Shown here: positions 1 through 8,113 of the stretch, in pieces
Layout: each line of letters begins with the position of its first letter
Position numbering within the stretch: position 1 is the first letter of the stretch
Origin: an uncultured Lachnospiraceae bacterium
GTDB taxonomy: Bacteria > Bacillota > Clostridia > Lachnospirales > Lachnospiraceae
Direction: 5' to 3'
NCBI GenBank assembly: GCA_946631935.1
Contig: CAMPAP010000111.1
Location: 1-20,136 of the forward strand
Length of the DNA: 20,136 nucleotides
Notes under the pieces: model-generated
What the model was told of the DNA's origin: nothing
The model's input: only the letters and a program-made list of their open reading frames with translations
Database searches by the model: none
Position numbers and translations under genes: made by a program

Positions 1-323
1 AAGTAGATTGTCTGGAACAGTTCTCTTAATTTTTTTATGGAATTCAGCGCAAGAGATATGAGGAGCGCAAATCCCGTGGATATAGGAACCGTTATGATGA
101 CCATGATGAAGGTATTTTTTACTGCCTGAAGAAAATATGTATCATGCAGCACGTATGAAAAATTATACAGTCCCGTTCCCGAAGATGATCCGGACACGAA
201 ATTATATCCCTCCTCAAAAGAGTACACAAATACATCTATCAGAGGATAGACCATAAAGATAAGCATGAAGATTATCGCCGGCAGCAGGTAGAGCCAGGCT
301 TTAAGATTGTTTTTTTCCGTCAC
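1..323 (-). CDS. Sugar-type ABC transporter permease, N-terminal part (cut by window edge)
   Basis: This frame encodes about 107 N-terminal residues and runs off the low-coordinate edge of the window. It starts at a GTG at 323, because an in-frame TAA lies seven codons upstream and a GGAG motif sits about 10 nt before the GTG. The N-terminus has a short charged segment (TEKNNLK), then a strong membrane segment (WLYLLPAIIFMLIFMVYP). A periplasm-side loop with a Gly/Ser stretch follows, and then a second membrane segment beginning near TFIMVIITVP. This layout is typical of MalF/UgpA-type inner-membrane permeases of carbohydrate importers (CUT1 family). The start overlaps the 3' end of the FRG gene by 23 bp, and a MalK/UgpC-type ATPase gene lies just upstream. 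Substrate is not visible. The family call rests on the N-terminus only. Confidence 0.75.
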   Translation of the reverse strand, partial: MTEKNNLKAWLYLLPAIIFMLIFMVYPLIDVFVYSFEEGYNFVSGSSSGTGLYNFSYVLHDTYFLQAVKNTFIMVIITVPISTGFALLISLALNSIKKLRELFQTIY

Positions 324-1083
324 GGTTTCTTTCTCCGTATTTTATCGTACTTACAAGTTCCTTGATCCACTCGGAATTAAGGAAGAGTGAATCCTGCGAA
401 ATATGTTTTTCCTTAAGTTCCTGCAAAATGCTCTTTTTATGTTCGGCAGAGATCACCACGGTATCGAAAACATCTCTCTCGTCGATGCCTTCTTTTTCAA
501 ATATCTTCTCAAGGCATATCTCATCCCTGCCCCAGAGAAGGAACAGGCCTCTTTGTGAGTAGAGTCTGTCAAACTGTCTGGTAGCTTCTACAAATATCGG
601 CATATCCAGACCGTCATCTCCCATCCTTGTATCGCTCTTATCCACATAGTGCTGCAGCCATTTATAGAGGTATTCGTTGCTGCGGACAACCTCAGCGCTG
701 TTTTTATGCAGCTGTTTTAAGATCCACTCATATCTGCTCTTGTTGAAAACATAGACCTTTCCGTCGCAGTCTCCGTACCTTCCCTTTGCATCGTAGCATG
801 CAAAAAAAAGTCCCACTGTATATGAATATGAAAAGTCCAGCATCCTGGTGGGAAGTGAAAAGTGCTGCGCCACCTCGATACAGGTCAGTTCGTCGTATCC
901 GAATACCTGCTGCATGGCATCTACAAATCTGAACATCTGTATATCCGCTATCCCCCTGTGATCGGGTCTTAGTCCCGAGGGAATGAGCACAAAGTCGCTC
1001 ACGGGCTGGCCCCTGAAGAGGATCACATCCCCCCTGCCACCCAGCGCTTCGCAAAATTCATCATATGTTGTAACTTTATCCAT
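301..1083 (-). CDS. FRG-domain protein of unknown function
   Basis: A 260-residue soluble protein with the hallmarks of the FRG domain. It has the eponymous motif in LFRGQP (F23-R24-G25-Q26) and the second conserved block AQHFSLPTRMLDFS (residues 72-85), which matches the usual QHxGLPTRLLDW pattern. No signal peptide or membrane segment is seen, so it is probably cytoplasmic. The family is biochemically uncharacterised as far as I know, and its members often occur as stand-alone genes in variable genome regions. Here the gene sits between an ABC ATPase gene (44-bp gap) and the matching permease gene, which it overlaps by 23 bp. That implies co-transcription and perhaps translational coupling with a sugar importer. 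The start is ATG at 1083, with a weak GGGAAG motif upstream. Base composition looks like its neighbours. The domain call is firm; any function is open. Confidence 0.85.
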   Translation of the reverse strand: MDKVTTYDEFCEALGGRGDVILFRGQPVSDFVLIPSGLRPDHRGIADIQMFRFVDAMQQVFGYDELTCIEVAQHFSLPTRMLDFSYSYTVGLFFACYDAKGRYGDCDGKVYVFNKSRYEWILKQLHKNSAEVVRSNEYLYKWLQHYVDKSDTRMGDDGLDMPIFVEATRQFDRLYSQRGLFLLWGRDEICLEKIFEKEGIDERDVFDTVVISAEHKKSILQELKEKHISQDSLFLNSEWIKELVSTIKYGERNRDGKKQS

Positions 1084-1127
1084 ATGTTTACTTCCCGGGT
1101 TAAAAAGATTTTCCTTATTTTGACTTC

Positions 1128-2222
1128 TTATGAAAAACGAAGTCTTTCTCCGGTCTCAGGCTCAAAAAGATGTACCTTGCCGGGGCGCAGCTTAAAGGTT
1201 GCGATCTTCGTTCCCTCTTCAGGTCTTTCATCTGAATCGATGATGGATCTGACCACCGGCTCTTCACATGCGGGATTTTTTGAAACAACGCTGATATCTC
1301 TTCCCATGACCTCTACACGGTCCATCTCACATTTAAAGGGCCCGGATTTATCATAGGTAAAACCTTCCGGTCTGATACCGACCTTAACCTTGCCGTCACG
1401 AACCCCGGAAACAGCAAGCACTTCATCATCTCCGATAAATAGTTTCCCTGTTTTTACTTCTCCGTCAAAAACGTTGATGGCGGGAGTTCCGAGGAATTTT
1501 GCAACAAAGAGATTAACAGGATCGTCATATACTTCCTGGGGTTTTCCGCACTGGTGAAGTTCCCCGTCCTTCATTACAACGATCATATCGGAAATGCTCA
1601 TGGCTTCTTCCTGGTCATGGGTAACAAATACCGTAGTGACTCCGGTCTCTCTCTGTATACGCCTGATTTCTTCCCTTGTCTGAAGTCTTAATCTTGCATC
1701 GAGATTGGAAAGGGGTTCATCCATGAGAAGGAGTCTCGGGGTCTTAACAAGAGCTCTTGCTATGGCAACTCTCTGCTGCTGGCCTCCGGATAGTTCCTTT
1801 GGTTTTCTTTCAAGGAGCTGCTCTATCTGGACGAGGGATGCAACCTTCTCGGCTCTTTCTCTCATCTGTTCCTTTGTCATCTTCTCCTCCCCTTTGAGAT
1901 TTCCGAGAGGAAAAATAATATTGTCATATACGCTCATATGGGGATAGAGTGCATAGTTTTGGAATACCATTCCCACACCCCTTAACTCGGGAGGCATTTC
2001 CGTGACATCATCTTCACCGAAAAAGATCTTACCCTCCGTGGGCTTTTCCAGTCCGCAGATCATATTGAGCATGGTGCTCTTTCCGCATCCGGAGGGACCT
2101 AAAAGCGCAACAAGTTTTCCGTCAGGGATCTCAAAGGAAAAATCCTTTACCGCGATCACCGCATCACCTTTTCCGCCTCTTGGCGGGAATTTTTTTGTGA
2201 GATTTTCAAGAACAACTTTCAT
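1128..2222 (-). CDS. MalK/UgpC-type carbohydrate ABC transporter ATPase
   Basis: A 364-residue cytoplasmic ATPase that would energise a CUT1-type sugar or glycerophosphate importer. Visible motifs are Walker A GPSGCGKST (42-50), Q-loop Q88 in VFQNYALYPH, signature LSGGQ (144-148), Walker B RLLLMDEP (163-170) with catalytic E169, D-loop SNLDA, and the switch histidine in FVTHD (H202). The C-terminal 120 or so residues form the regulatory OB/TOBE region of MalK/UgpC/MsmK proteins (KVGIRPEGF and a C-terminal GKVHLFEPETGERL). Length is normal for the family. ATG at 2222 lies one base after the tldE stop (TGAtATG), and its AGGAG site is inside tldE, which suggests coupling. The partial permease at 1-323 is its likely partner, with an FRG gene between them. 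Many Firmicutes use one such ATPase for several importers, so substrate cannot be assigned. Confidence 0.93.
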   Translation of the reverse strand: MKVVLENLTKKFPPRGGKGDAVIAVKDFSFEIPDGKLVALLGPSGCGKSTMLNMICGLEKPTEGKIFFGEDDVTEMPPELRGVGMVFQNYALYPHMSVYDNIIFPLGNLKGEEKMTKEQMRERAEKVASLVQIEQLLERKPKELSGGQQQRVAIARALVKTPRLLLMDEPLSNLDARLRLQTREEIRRIQRETGVTTVFVTHDQEEAMSISDMIVVMKDGELHQCGKPQEVYDDPVNLFVAKFLGTPAINVFDGEVKTGKLFIGDDEVLAVSGVRDGKVKVGIRPEGFTYDKSGPFKCEMDRVEVMGRDISVVSKNPACEEPVVRSIIDSDERPEEGTKIATFKLRPGKVHLFEPETGERLRFS

Positions 2223-2223
2223 A

Positions 2224-3510
2224 TCATTCTGCTCCTGTTACTGTAACGCCTGCAAGTCTTGTATATTCCGGTATGAGTGCATTGTCATATCTTACTCTTT
2301 CTGTGCTCATCTTCATGTCATTCATGAGTTCCTTAACATTTCCTGAGATCGAACCGCCGGTGACACTCTTAACAGTGCCGTCCTCATTATGAAGATATGC
2401 AAGTCTGATCTCACCGAAAAGGTCGCCTGTAAGGGTGTCTACCTGGAAATCCGAAAAGAACACACACTCAAGCACAGGCCCTTTGAGGAGCTGCTGCCCT
2501 GTATATGATCCTCCGGACACTTCATAATTCCCGATGATGAATGTATTTTTTTCTCCCATGTAATAAGAGAACTTGGTGGCTCCGTGAAAGGCCTCCGGAA
2601 CACCTGCTTCCATCAGCACCTCATCCTTTATCAGGCTTCCCTCACTGTCTGTGATCCTGTTTTGTGAGGATCCTTCAAGGTATCTGAGAGTTTTAAGTGT
2701 AACCTTGTCACCTGTGCTTTCAGGTGCGATATCCTTTCCTTTTTCAAAGGAGGAATATTTCATGTATTTAAAAGAAGTATCAAGTCCGTCCTTGAAAAAT
2801 TCATATATCCTGAGTGCATCTTCACTGGAAAAGACAACATCCATCTTTCCGAGATTCGGAAGTTTTGTTGCCTTAAGCCTGTCAGGTCCGTATTTGAATG
2901 TCTTTAGGATATCCGACTGAAGCTCTTTTTTTCCGCATGTTCCGGAGTCATACAATTTATAGAACTCTATCTCATGATCTTTATCTTTTGCATTGACGAC
3001 AGTCTCAAGTAAAGACACAGGATATTTTTCGGTAACATCGATACCTGTTGAAGTGATGATCCTCCTTACAACGGAATTAACAAATATCTCGTAACTGTTC
3101 ATAAATGTTACTTCCGTCTCAGGGATATCCTTCATTGTATTTATGAAGTCGGATGAGATCTTATTGATATCTATGTCCTCATCCCCCGGAGCAGGGATGT
3201 CCTCCGGACTTTTTAGTTCATAATAATCATCAGTTACAAGTCCTGCCTGGAAGATAAGATCCTTAACCGTAAGTCTTACATATTCTTCAGACTCGTCCGG
3301 GCCCATCTCCGCCGTTGCGCTTCCCATTCCTTTTCCGTCTTCCGACTTTACAAATACCGTGACTGTTATATTCTCAATATCCTTGGATCTGTTCTGATCA
3401 AGGCTGTGTCTTATAAAATAAAATTCCCATCCTCTTGTTCTTGTATCGGTGATCCTCCAAAAAGAAGCTTCGCTCTCTTTCAGGATCTTTACTATCTCAT
3501 CTGCCTTCAT
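2224..3510 (-). CDS. tldE: TldE/PmbA-family metalloprotease partner
   Basis: A 428-residue member of the TldD/PmbA family, of normal length. It lacks the HExxxH metal site that TldD carries, as expected for the TldE (PmbA) subunit. In well-studied bacteria TldE pairs with TldD to form a cytoplasmic heterodimeric protease that degrades unfolded peptides and matures microcins and other ribosomally made peptides. The C-terminal third contains the family-like stretches LLKGPVLECVFFSDFQVD and GEIRLAYL. ATG at 3510 is preceded by AAAGGA about 10 nt upstream. tldD lies just upstream, separated by 114 bp with a hairpin. Downstream, its stop nearly touches the start of the ABC ATPase gene. The sequence is fairly divergent from E. 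coli PmbA by eye, so the subunit assignment rests on context plus the absent metal site. Confidence 0.85.
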   Translation of the reverse strand: MKADEIVKILKESEASFWRITDTRTRGWEFYFIRHSLDQNRSKDIENITVTVFVKSEDGKGMGSATAEMGPDESEEYVRLTVKDLIFQAGLVTDDYYELKSPEDIPAPGDEDIDINKISSDFINTMKDIPETEVTFMNSYEIFVNSVVRRIITSTGIDVTEKYPVSLLETVVNAKDKDHEIEFYKLYDSGTCGKKELQSDILKTFKYGPDRLKATKLPNLGKMDVVFSSEDALRIYEFFKDGLDTSFKYMKYSSFEKGKDIAPESTGDKVTLKTLRYLEGSSQNRITDSEGSLIKDEVLMEAGVPEAFHGATKFSYYMGEKNTFIIGNYEVSGGSYTGQQLLKGPVLECVFFSDFQVDTLTGDLFGEIRLAYLHNEDGTVKSVTGGSISGNVKELMNDMKMSTERVRYDNALIPEYTRLAGVTVTGAE

Positions 3511-3565
3511 ATGGCAATTCCTTTCAATGATCAGTCTTTTACATCAAAATAATTTACGTGTCATG

Positions 3566-3584
3566 CCTTTTCTTTAGGAAAAGG
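3566..3584 (-). other. Short hairpin in the tldD-tldE gap
   Basis: CCTTTTC and GAAAAGG form a 7-bp stem around a 5-nt loop, about 40 nt after the tldD stop. On the transcribed strand it is followed by CATGACACG rather than a T-run, so it is not a convincing terminator. It could mark a processing or partial attenuation point between the two protease genes. The rest of the 114-bp gap holds only the tldE ribosome binding site; no good promoter was seen. Confidence 0.4.
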
Positions 3585-3624
3585 TGCTTTATCTGAGCCT
3601 TGCCTATGCCTTAAAAAAGAGACT

Positions 3625-5058
3625 TTATCCCAGGCGCGCCTTTGTCTTAAGGTACGGGCCTCCGTCCGCAACCTTGACCCACTCCTTGTGTCCCTTTCCG
3701 CAGCCTCCGCTTCCGAAGATCTCTCTGTCCTTTGAACACATAGTGATATTCCCAAGAAGATCCGGAACATATCCTGTCATGATAACCGGAGATACAACTC
3801 TTCCTGTGAGTTTTCCGTCCTTTATCTCACGGCCTTTCTGTATGATGCACTGTATTCCCCAGTGCTTGGGATCCTCCATTCCGCTCTGCATTCCCTCAAG
3901 GAGGTATCCGTATTTTATGGATGAGATCATCTCCTCTTTTGTGTACTCTCCCGAATCGAATACAGTATTGGTCATACGTGTATAGACTTTGTGTGAAAAA
4001 TTTTCTCTCTTTCCGTTTCCGGTAGGCTTTACGCCGAGTCTTTTTGCTGCAAGGGCGTCACAGATACCGGATCTTAAGATTCCTTTATCGATCTCCGTGA
4101 CATCTCCTGCGGGGACTCCTTCATCATCAAAGAAATAACTTGTAACATCCTCGGCACAGTTTGCACCTTCATGCATGGTGACCTGATCGGAGGCCACTCT
4201 TTTATTTATGTACTCGGCTCCGAGAGCTCTGTGCTTTACGAACATATCCATCTCAACTCCGTGTCCGAAGGCTTCATGGGCTATGAGGCCCGTGACCTCG
4301 GGAGATGTTACTATCTCATACTCTCCGGGTTCAATGGACTCAGCATCAAGAAGTTCCTCAGCATCCGAAACCACTTTCTCCACGCTTCCTTCCATTTCGT
4401 CGAAAAGTTCGGGGCCGCAAAGTCCGGAAAATGACTTGTAATCTTCTCTTATCCTGCCATCTCTGCTGACAACGGCAGCCACCATTCCTTCGCTGTAGAC
4501 ATAGGACTGTCTTAAATCGCTTTCGGGAGTAAGAAACATTTTGCTGATATGGGTTGACTGCCCTCTTGCAATACATTCAATAACATCGGGGCCTGCTTTC
4601 ATTCCTTTATTGGAAACTGCGATGAGTTTTTCAGTAAGTGCTCTTACATCCGCCTTTTCGGGAAGGATCTCAGCATCCCTTTGTCCGAAAAATTCTCTTT
4701 TTTCATCATCCAAAGCGCCTGTCTCATATATCACGGTTTTGGTTTCTTTTAAAAGCTTATCCTGTGCGTTTAATTCATCCCTGATATTTTTTATTATCTG
4801 TTTTGTATCGCTCCAGTCAGCGGTATTGACCGCATACTCGGCATATTTTTTATCTTTGCATACTCTGAATACCACTCCTCTTTCGGTGGTCATTGTCTTA
4901 TTGGATATGCTTCTTGATCTGCTTCCGATCCTGATCACAAGGCCCTTGGAATCCGTGGCAAGAGCGCTTACGTAATCATGGTCCGATGCCAAATCGTTTA
5001 TCACTTCCTTAACAGCCGGTGCAAGGGCTGTCAGATATTCTGAAAACGGGACTTTCAT
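3625..5058 (-). CDS. tldD: TldD-family metalloprotease, catalytic subunit
   Basis: A 477-residue zinc metalloprotease of the TldD family. The catalytic metal motif HEAFGH is at 261-266. A C-terminal Cys in SGGCGKG (C453) fits the third metal ligand (Cys454 in E. coli TldD, as I recall). With TldE it would form a cytoplasmic heterodimer that digests unfolded polypeptides and in some bacteria trims peptide natural products. N-terminal residues 1-200 form the usual family domain. ATG at 5058 overlaps the stop of the upstream LicD gene (TAATG), so translation is probably coupled. tldE follows after a 114-bp gap. No precursor-peptide gene is obvious nearby, so a general proteolytic role is the safer inference. 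Confidence 0.93.
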   Translation of the reverse strand: MKVPFSEYLTALAPAVKEVINDLASDHDYVSALATDSKGLVIRIGSRSRSISNKTMTTERGVVFRVCKDKKYAEYAVNTADWSDTKQIIKNIRDELNAQDKLLKETKTVIYETGALDDEKREFFGQRDAEILPEKADVRALTEKLIAVSNKGMKAGPDVIECIARGQSTHISKMFLTPESDLRQSYVYSEGMVAAVVSRDGRIREDYKSFSGLCGPELFDEMEGSVEKVVSDAEELLDAESIEPGEYEIVTSPEVTGLIAHEAFGHGVEMDMFVKHRALGAEYINKRVASDQVTMHEGANCAEDVTSYFFDDEGVPAGDVTEIDKGILRSGICDALAAKRLGVKPTGNGKRENFSHKVYTRMTNTVFDSGEYTKEEMISSIKYGYLLEGMQSGMEDPKHWGIQCIIQKGREIKDGKLTGRVVSPVIMTGYVPDLLGNITMCSKDREIFGSGGCGKGHKEWVKVADGGPYLKTKARLG

Positions 5059-6122
5059 TACATTTGTTCCTTTCCGTATATTTTATCAAGGAGGACCTTC
5101 TTCTCAGGATCCTCTTCGTAAACATCAGCTAAATAGTAATCCGTTATTATGTCCTTCAGCTGGGGATTTTTTATTATATGATCCACCACCCATCTTTCCT
5201 GTATCTTGTAATATGGATAATCATGGGGGGATGCGTTCACGGGTCTTATGAAATTCTGTCCGTAATTGATCTTAAGGATCTGCTCATATCCGTAGGGAAC
5301 ATATATCTCTCCGGATTCAAAAGGAAGGGTAAGTCTTCCCCTGAATGAATCCTTCGGAAAGATCATGTTGGTATGACCCAGGATAAGATGTGACATGCAT
5401 GCCACATTTTCCGAGTCTTTACTCTTTGTCATAGCTGCCACATTTTCCGCAAGAGCATTGAGCTGTGCCGGTACATCTCCGTTTTTATTGATGGAAACTC
5501 CGGTGGCATTTTTCAGTGCGGCATATGCCTCATCAAGATCAATGTCTCCGTAGTTGCCGGCGGGCGCTTTATAATTTTCCCAATAAAGGCTCTTATATTT
5601 AAATGAGACATTGATACAGTATGCATATACCTGATATACGAGATCAAAGGTGGCCTGATCCTTTGGCAGGTAATCCAGAGGATATACATCAAGACCTACC
5701 GTATAGGGAAAACCGTAGTTTTTATTCAGGAAATCTTCGCCAAAATCAGCCTTCTGGGTATTGTTGATCCTGGTGATCCCCATGAAATCATTACATCTTT
5801 TTGTTTCCCTGTTGTAATAATCATAGGTCTCGACCAGATATTCCTTCATCTCAGTCTTTGCATATTCAAGGAAGAGCTTATAATCCGGCCTGAGCATGCA
5901 GACGTCCATGTCATCATCCCAGGGTATGAAGCCTCCGTGCCTTACGGCTCCTAAAAGCGTTCCGCAAAAGGCATACCACTTAAGACCGTGACGGGAGCAG
6001 ACCCTGTCAAAAGCCGCAAGAACATTAAGCTGGGATGCCCAGCATCTTTTCATAAGTGAGGATACCTTAAATCCGCACCTTTCTTCATCTTCAAAATATT
6101 TTTCGTCAAATTTGAATTCCAA
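5058..6122 (-). CDS. LicD-family phosphotransferase, copy 1
   Basis: A 354-residue soluble LicD-family protein. The diagnostic block is at 54-74: GTLLGAVRHGGFIPWDDD followed by MDV. Its Asp cluster binds metal in this nucleotidyltransferase-fold family. In pneumococcus LicD proteins transfer phosphocholine to teichoic acids; relatives move other phospho-substituents onto glycans, so the exact group is not predictable. It is a paralogue of the next gene upstream: both open with CGF..xLMKRCW.SQL and end with the shared ASPHDYPYY / RPSHDYPYY region. The start is TTG at 6122, supported by the AGGAAGAG site that overlaps the upstream LicD stop and by alignment with the paralogue. The stop shares a base with the tldD start (TAATG). 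Confidence 0.9.
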   Translation of the reverse strand: MEFKFDEKYFEDEERCGFKVSSLMKRCWASQLNVLAAFDRVCSRHGLKWYAFCGTLLGAVRHGGFIPWDDDMDVCMLRPDYKLFLEYAKTEMKEYLVETYDYYNRETKRCNDFMGITRINNTQKADFGEDFLNKNYGFPYTVGLDVYPLDYLPKDQATFDLVYQVYAYCINVSFKYKSLYWENYKAPAGNYGDIDLDEAYAALKNATGVSINKNGDVPAQLNALAENVAAMTKSKDSENVACMSHLILGHTNMIFPKDSFRGRLTLPFESGEIYVPYGYEQILKINYGQNFIRPVNASPHDYPYYKIQERWVVDHIIKNPQLKDIITDYYLADVYEEDPEKKVLLDKIYGKEQM

Positions 6123-6134
6123 GGAGTCTCTTCC

Positions 6135-7124
6135 TTACAGATATTTTGCTATCCACTCATCCGGGATCTCTCCGGGATGCGTTTTTATATAATCCCTGAC
6201 AACCTTCTGCTGGGCTGCATAGTAGGGATAATCATGGCTTGGACGGTTAAGGGGCACCATATACCGGGGCCCGAAATTTTGTCTGAGCATTATTTCATAC
6301 CCTGCGGGGATATAGATAGTTCCTGTCTCAAAAGGAACTTCAAGGACATGTCCAAAGCATTCCTTCGGAAACATCATCTTCTCACCATCAAAGGTAAGGT
6401 GACCCATGTTAGCCGCATATGCCGACTCTTCATATGTATTCATGGAATCGGTCATATCAAGAAGCACATTGAGCTGTCTTATTATATCCTTCTCAAGATC
6501 AAACTCATATCCCGTCATCATCGTGATCTTTGCAAGCATCTCGGAGGGTTCAAGTCTGTTCCCGTCCTTATCATACTGTGTTCCGGATCCGGACAGGATC
6601 TTGGCGCAAAGTTCCGTGGTCTGATGGATCGTATAGTGGATCTCTTTATGTATGTTTCTTTCCTCTTCATCCTCCACCACATAATCAAGAGGATACAGAT
6701 CGATCCCCGCAGGGAACGGAAAATCGCAATATTTTTCAAGCCTTGCGGGATCGAAGATGACGTTTTTCGAATTCGTCACTCTTGTCAGGCAGTCGTAATT
6801 GTGGTCCCCTTCATTGTAGTTGGTTATCACATATCCCGGTGGAAGCTCGGCAGGCGCGACGGAAAGAAACTTTGTATAGTCCTCTCTGAGCATCCCTATG
6901 TCCACATCATCATCCCAGGGAATAAAGCCTCCGTGTCTTACGGCTCCCAAAAGCGTTCCCACAAAAGCAAACCACTTAAGTGAATGCCTTTGGCATACCT
7001 TATCGAATTCCTCCAAAACCTTAAGCTGTGATCCCCAGCATCTTTTCATCAGTTCGGGGACGATAAAACCGCACCTTTTTTCCTCACTATAGAATTTTTC
7101 TTCAAATTCAAAAGTGACAGACAC
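6135..7124 (-). CDS. LicD-family phosphotransferase, copy 2
   Basis: A LicD-family protein of 329 residues if translation starts at GTG 7124. I chose that start because a GGAGG site (7134-7130) lies 5 nt upstream; the in-frame TTG at 7139 would lie upstream of that site. The family block GTLLGAVRHGGFIPWDDD followed by VDI is intact. The middle carries the second family segment, DFPFPAGIDLYPLDY. It is clearly homologous along its length to the LicD gene 12 bp downstream, so the pair probably arose by tandem duplication and then diverged. A sugar or teichoic-acid phosphotransfer role at the cytoplasmic face, before export, is the family-based expectation. The start lies just after the stop of the SPL-like gene. 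Confidence 0.9.
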   Translation of the reverse strand: MSVTFEFEEKFYSEEKRCGFIVPELMKRCWGSQLKVLEEFDKVCQRHSLKWFAFVGTLLGAVRHGGFIPWDDDVDIGMLREDYTKFLSVAPAELPPGYVITNYNEGDHNYDCLTRVTNSKNVIFDPARLEKYCDFPFPAGIDLYPLDYVVEDEEERNIHKEIHYTIHQTTELCAKILSGSGTQYDKDGNRLEPSEMLAKITMMTGYEFDLEKDIIRQLNVLLDMTDSMNTYEESAYAANMGHLTFDGEKMMFPKECFGHVLEVPFETGTIYIPAGYEIMLRQNFGPRYMVPLNRPSHDYPYYAAQQKVVRDYIKTHPGEIPDEWIAKYL

Positions 7125-7126
7125 CG

Positions 7127-8113
7127 TTACCTCCAGCAAAAAACAGGAACATCCTTAAAGAAGGAATCCAGCAGTTCTTTCATGTAGTCTTCCATTGCAT
7201 CGGCAACTTTGTCAGGATACCTTCCGTATCCCTTATCGATAATGTAGGGATACTGGGCGATTTGTGAGTCAGGATATTTTTTTCTCATATTTTTCAGATA
7301 CTGATCCGATATCCTGAAGGTTCCGATACTTATATCCCGGACGTTCACAGGTCTTAATTCTTCAGAAGCCCTGCGGACCATCTCTGTATATATTTCACGC
7401 CAGTTTCTTACGTATATCATGGGATCAAAGCAGAGCCTTACGGGAAACCCCGCAGCCGCCGCCGCTTTTACCGCCTTCAGTCTTCCCGCTGCATTCGGTG
7501 TCCCTTTCTCGTATCCTTTAGCGATCTCATCCGGTGAAACGGTAAATGCAAATATCAGCCGCTCTGACACCGGAAGCTTTTCGTAAATGTCCGTCCTGGA
7601 GCATTTGGTCCTTATCTCCGTGGTGAGCCTTTCATCCGCTGCGGTTTTTTCACACCACTTTTCAACATATCCCGCAACGTCCTCAAGAGCAACAAGGTCC
7701 GTATTATATGATGCGCATACATATGCATCATGTTTTTTTTCTATCTTTTCAAGTTCCGCAAAAGTCTCTTCAATATCCGTAAAAATGCATATATTTTTAC
7801 CCGGATACATTCCCTTGAGAAAGCAGTACTCGCAGTCATAGATACAGTTCATGACACATGGCGAGTAGTAAAAATGCTTGTTGCCAAAGCTCTGGCACAC
7901 AGGAGCTCCTTCATATATGCGCTTCCCGGGATTATGGGCAAGGATCAGACTTCGCCCTGCATACGCATCCTTTGCATCAAACACATCCTTGTAATGATCT
8001 ATGTATTCTCTCTCAGGATCTCCGAGTCTTTCCAGGATCCGACCTGTGACGGTATCTTTTGATGCTCTTTTTTCCACATATACTTTGTCAAAAAGAGCAT
8101 GCGACATAGTCAT
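7127..8113 (-). CDS. SPL-family radical SAM protein, non-canonical
   Basis: A 328-residue radical SAM protein of the spore photoproduct lyase (SPL) family. The [4Fe-4S] motif CIYDCEYC gives C90-C94-C97, the CxxxCxxC form. Other SPL-like blocks are YYSPCVMNC just before it, CASYNTDLVALE (133-144), RFAFTVSPDE-like IFAFTVSPDEIAKGYE, and GRLKAVKAAAAAGFPVRLCFDPM. In characterised SPLs, as I recall, a Tyr directly after the third cluster Cys and a Cys in an AxCTSD block act in hydrogen transfer. Here those positions read Phe98 and Tyr136, so true thymine-dimer repair is doubtful. ATG at 8113 has GGAG only 4 nt upstream; ATG at 8107 is a possible alternative. It overlaps a 79-aa ORF upstream and nearly abuts a LicD gene downstream. 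No sporulation gene is in view. Confidence 0.85.
   Translation of the reverse strand: MTMSHALFDKVYVEKRASKDTVTGRILERLGDPEREYIDHYKDVFDAKDAYAGRSLILAHNPGKRIYEGAPVCQSFGNKHFYYSPCVMNCIYDCEYCFLKGMYPGKNICIFTDIEETFAELEKIEKKHDAYVCASYNTDLVALEDVAGYVEKWCEKTAADERLTTEIRTKCSRTDIYEKLPVSERLIFAFTVSPDEIAKGYEKGTPNAAGRLKAVKAAAAAGFPVRLCFDPMIYVRNWREIYTEMVRRASEELRPVNVRDISIGTFRISDQYLKNMRKKYPDSQIAQYPYIIDKGYGRYPDKVADAMEDYMKELLDSFFKDVPVFCWR

Noticed and set aside
3561..3770. A 69-codon minus-strand ORF at the end of tldD
   Set aside because: It overlaps tldD in another frame, is rich in Arg and Glu from out-of-frame reading, and has no family features.
6177..6983. A 268-codon plus-strand reading frame opposite LicD copy 2
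   Set aside because: It lies wholly antisense to a gene with clear family motifs. Its translation shows no domain, and the reading frame is a by-product of the codon use of the LicD gene.
7125..7139. Longer LicD copy 2 from TTG at 7139
   Set aside because: The GGAGG site lies downstream of that TTG and 5 nt before GTG 7124, so the GTG is the better start.
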